Assembly (NCBI RefSeq): GCF_001436505.1
Contig: NZ_AYYI01000032.1
Span: 1-60,021, forward strand
Reading direction: 5' to 3'
Length of the DNA stretch: 60,021 nucleotides
From: Loigolactobacillus rennini DSM 20253
GTDB taxonomy: Bacteria; Bacillota; Bacilli; Lactobacillales; Lactobacillaceae
Translations under genes and position numbers: made by a program
Notes under the pieces: model-generated
The model's database searches: none
What the model was told of the DNA's origin: nothing
Seen by the model: only the letters and a program-made list of their open reading frames with translations
In this document: positions 58,783-60,021 of the stretch, piece by piece
Position numbering within the stretch: position 1 is the first letter of the stretch
Layout of the letters: the number at the start of each line of letters is the position of its first letter

Positions 58783-59253
58783 TTACTCACGTTCGTATCG
58801 TAAATGATTCAAAATACCAATCAAAATATGGGCTCGTAGTTGTGCTTCAAACTCTCGGTCCGCAACAGCTAATGTTTCATGACTTGTAGCAGCCAAGATC
58901 AAATTAGCTTCTTTACGCCCGATAATACGATCATCATACAGTTTTTGAACTAATGCTAATGCATCGCGCTGGTTGATTTGTTCACCAATCAGTTGGATCA
59001 TTGTATCCAGCATATCACGGTCATCAAGTAATTTCACCTTTTCGATCCGGATATAGCCGCCACCACCGCGTTTGCTTTGGACTAAATAACCACGTTGAAT
59101 GGTAAAACGGGTTTTAATCACATAATTAATCTGGGAAGGGACACAATTAAACAGCGCTGCAATTTCAGAACGTTTAATTTCAACACGTTCTGATTCTGCA
59201 AGTATTTGCTTTAGATAGGCTTCAATAATATCAGAAATATTTCGCCCTTGCAT
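58783..59253 (-). CDS. ctsR: Heat-shock repressor CtsR
   Basis: CtsR, 156 residues, a dimeric repressor of clp and other heat-shock genes. The N-terminal helix-turn-helix and the glycine-rich wing RGGGGYIRIEKV (about 60-72) that senses temperature are present. The ATG at 59251-59253 has AAGGGTG six bases upstream; a GTG three codons earlier is inside that site. The gene is preceded by its own operator, so it represses itself together with clpC. Confidence 0.97.
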   Translation of the reverse strand: MQGRNISDIIEAYLKQILAESERVEIKRSEIAALFNCVPSQINYVIKTRFTIQRGYLVQSKRGGGGYIRIEKVKLLDDRDMLDTMIQLIGEQINQRDALALVQKLYDDRIIGRKEANLILAATSHETLAVADREFEAQLRAHILIGILNHLRYERE

Positions 59254-59269
59254 CTTTTTCACCCTTAAC

Positions 59270-59286
59270 TTTGACTAATATTGACT
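59270..59286 (-). promoter_or_regulatory. CtsR operator
   Basis: AGTCAATATTAGTCAAA on the minus strand: two direct heptads AGTCAAx and AGTCAAA with a three-base spacer, close to the known consensus RGTCAAANANRGTCAAA. It overlaps the transcription start region of ctsR-clpC. Confidence 0.9.
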
Positions 59287-59289
59287 ATT

Positions 59290-59317
59290 ATTATAGATGA
59301 AATTATTGTAATTGCAA
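59290..59317 (-). promoter_or_regulatory. Promoter of ctsR-clpC
   Basis: TTGCAA (59312-59317), 16-bp spacer, TATAAT (59290-59295) on the minus strand, with the CtsR box directly after it. Confidence 0.85.
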
Positions 59318-59396
59318 AGTAATCCGTTGTTTTTCTTTAAACAGATAAGCAATCAACCCCTACAATATTGCAGTAAAAGGGCACTTAAACTAGTAC

Positions 59397-59430
59397 AAAA
59401 AAACACAACTAACTAAGTAAGTTAGTTGTG
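59397..59430 (-). terminator. Terminator of the AhpD-like gene
   Basis: CACAACTAACT (59404-59414) pairs exactly with AGTTAGTTGTG (59420-59430), loop AAGTA; the A run at 59397-59403 is the U tract on the minus strand. Confidence 0.92.
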
Positions 59431-59468
59431 CCATTAATAGTGACTAGCATCTAGTCCTGATTAGCCGA

Positions 59469-59810
59469 CTAATTGAAATATTGTTCAGCAGCTGCTAATG
59501 CTTTGCCACCATAAACAGTACTTGGGCCACCACCCATTAAAATTGCAATTTGTACTGTTTCATTGATTTCTTCTTGAGTCGCACCAGCTTTGATGGCACT
59601 GTTTGTATGTGACATAATGCACCCTTCACAACGGATTACAATGCCAATTGCTAGTGACATTAATTCTTTTGTTTTTGTATCGATGCTACCTGCAGCGATA
59701 GCGCCGCTATGTAACTTCTTAAAACCATTACCCGCTTCGCCTGCAGCTTTAAACACTTTTTTATTATTTTCGTTCAATTCTGCTAGTTTTGCTTTATAGT
59801 CTGTTGCCAT
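59469..59810 (-). CDS. Carboxymuconolactone decarboxylase / AhpD-like protein
   Basis: A 113-residue protein of the CMD/AhpD fold. The redox motif CEGCIMSH (Cys61, Cys64, His68) is intact, which points to an AhpD-type thiol peroxidase activity rather than a true decarboxylase. Such proteins act as small alkylhydroperoxidases against peroxide stress. The ATG at 59808-59810 has AAGGAG eight bases upstream. It is monocistronic, with its own promoter, a 20-bp palindrome upstream and a terminator. Partners and substrate unknown. Confidence 0.88.
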   Translation of the reverse strand: MATDYKAKLAELNENNKKVFKAAGEAGNGFKKLHSGAIAAGSIDTKTKELMSLAIGIVIRCEGCIMSHTNSAIKAGATQEEINETVQIAILMGGGPSTVYGGKALAAAEQYFN

Positions 59811-59843
59811 AGTAAACACTCCTTATTTTTAGAATACGCTTAC

Positions 59844-59872
59844 ATTATAACCGGCAACTGAATCAGAGACAA
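59844..59872 (-). promoter_or_regulatory. Promoter of the AhpD-like gene
   Basis: TTGTCT (59867-59872), 17-bp spacer, TATAAT (59844-59849) on the minus strand. Confidence 0.8.
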
Positions 59873-59876
59873 CATT

Positions 59877-59896
59877 TATGTGATAATTATCACATA
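59877..59896. promoter_or_regulatory. 20-bp perfect palindrome, CRP/FNR-like operator
   Basis: TATGTGATAATTATCACATA is exactly self-complementary and contains TGTGA-N6-TCACA, the half-site pattern of the CRP/FNR family (including ArcR-like regulators of Gram-positives). It lies four bases upstream of the -35 of the AhpD-like gene. Family-level assignment is inference. Confidence 0.6.
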
Positions 59897-60021
59897 GGTT
59901 TCATCACTTTCTTAATTTCGTTAGATTATAATTAAAGACAAGTCGCATAAAAATTTTGCAAATAAAGGCTCTACAATATCTGTTGTTGGTAATAGATTTA
60001 TCTATTATTGATGGCAGATTT

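Noticed and set aside
59991-60021. AATAGAT/ATCTATT repeat and ATG at 60011 as the start of a new gene
   Set aside because: No ribosome binding site before the ATG and only four codons visible; cannot be supported.

Overview
The window is about 60 kb of chromosome from a low-to-mid GC Gram-positive bacterium, almost certainly a member of the Lactobacillaceae. The evidence is the gene order ctsR-clpC / rpoBC / rpsL-rpsG-fusA / S10-spc-alpha / ecfA1A2T-truA-rplM-rpsI, the lactose/cellobiose-family phosphotransferase (PTS) genes, a conjugated-bile-salt-hydrolase/penicillin acylase family enzyme, strong GGAGG ribosome binding sites with frequent GTG and TTG starts, and a CtsR operator. The species cannot be fixed from sequence reading alone. 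No rRNA, tRNA, insertion sequence, prophage or CRISPR array was seen.

Layout, left to right. (1) 1-12.3 kb, accessory: trmL, an anion-type permease, a six-part beta-glucoside PTS operon (GH1 glycosidase, EIIC, EIIB, GntR regulator, ROK sugar kinase; no EIIA), a divergent oxidoreductase/nitroreductase pair, corA with an amidohydrolase, and a choloylglycine hydrolase family enzyme. (2) 12.4-34.9 kb, core, all on the minus strand: rpsI-rplM behind their own promoter and an L13-type leader, truA, the ECF transporter energising module, the alpha, spc and S10 ribosomal operons with secY, adk and infA, then fusA, rpsG and rpsL. (3) 35.2-46.3 kb, an accessory block lying between rpsL and rpoC: a prepilin peptidase, an Eis-like acetyltransferase, a cluster with a MupG-like (DUF871) hydrolase, a small membrane protein of unknown function, EIIC and an RpiR regulator, a second GH1-EIIA-EIIB operon with a GntR regulator, a Cof-type phosphatase and a 2-hydroxyacid dehydrogenase. 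(4) 46.4-59.8 kb, core again: rpoC, rpoB, two U32-family tRNA hydroxylation proteins, clpC, ctsR and an AhpD-like protein.

How the parts work together. The core supplies nearly all the ribosomal proteins of the large clusters, RNA polymerase alpha, beta and beta-prime subunits, SecY, adenylate kinase, IF1 and EF-G. The two accessory blocks are mainly carbohydrate uptake: EIIB and EIIC proteins bring in and phosphorylate beta-linked disaccharides, and GH1 or MupG-like enzymes split the phosphorylated products in the cytoplasm. Only one EIIA gene is present, so the first operon, and the EIIC next to mupG, probably borrow it or use one encoded elsewhere.

The most interesting material is regulatory rather than a new multi-gene system: a nearly identical inverted-repeat motif on both sides of rpiR beside a consensus catabolite site, an inverted repeat that could mask the ribosome binding site of a GntR gene, face-to-face promoters threaded through direct repeats at 43.55-43.65 kb, a 103-nt near-palindrome at 8.8 kb, several perfect palindromes in promoter regions, and structured leaders upstream of rplM, rpsJ, rpsL and infA. 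I did not find a convincing undescribed defence or biosynthetic system.
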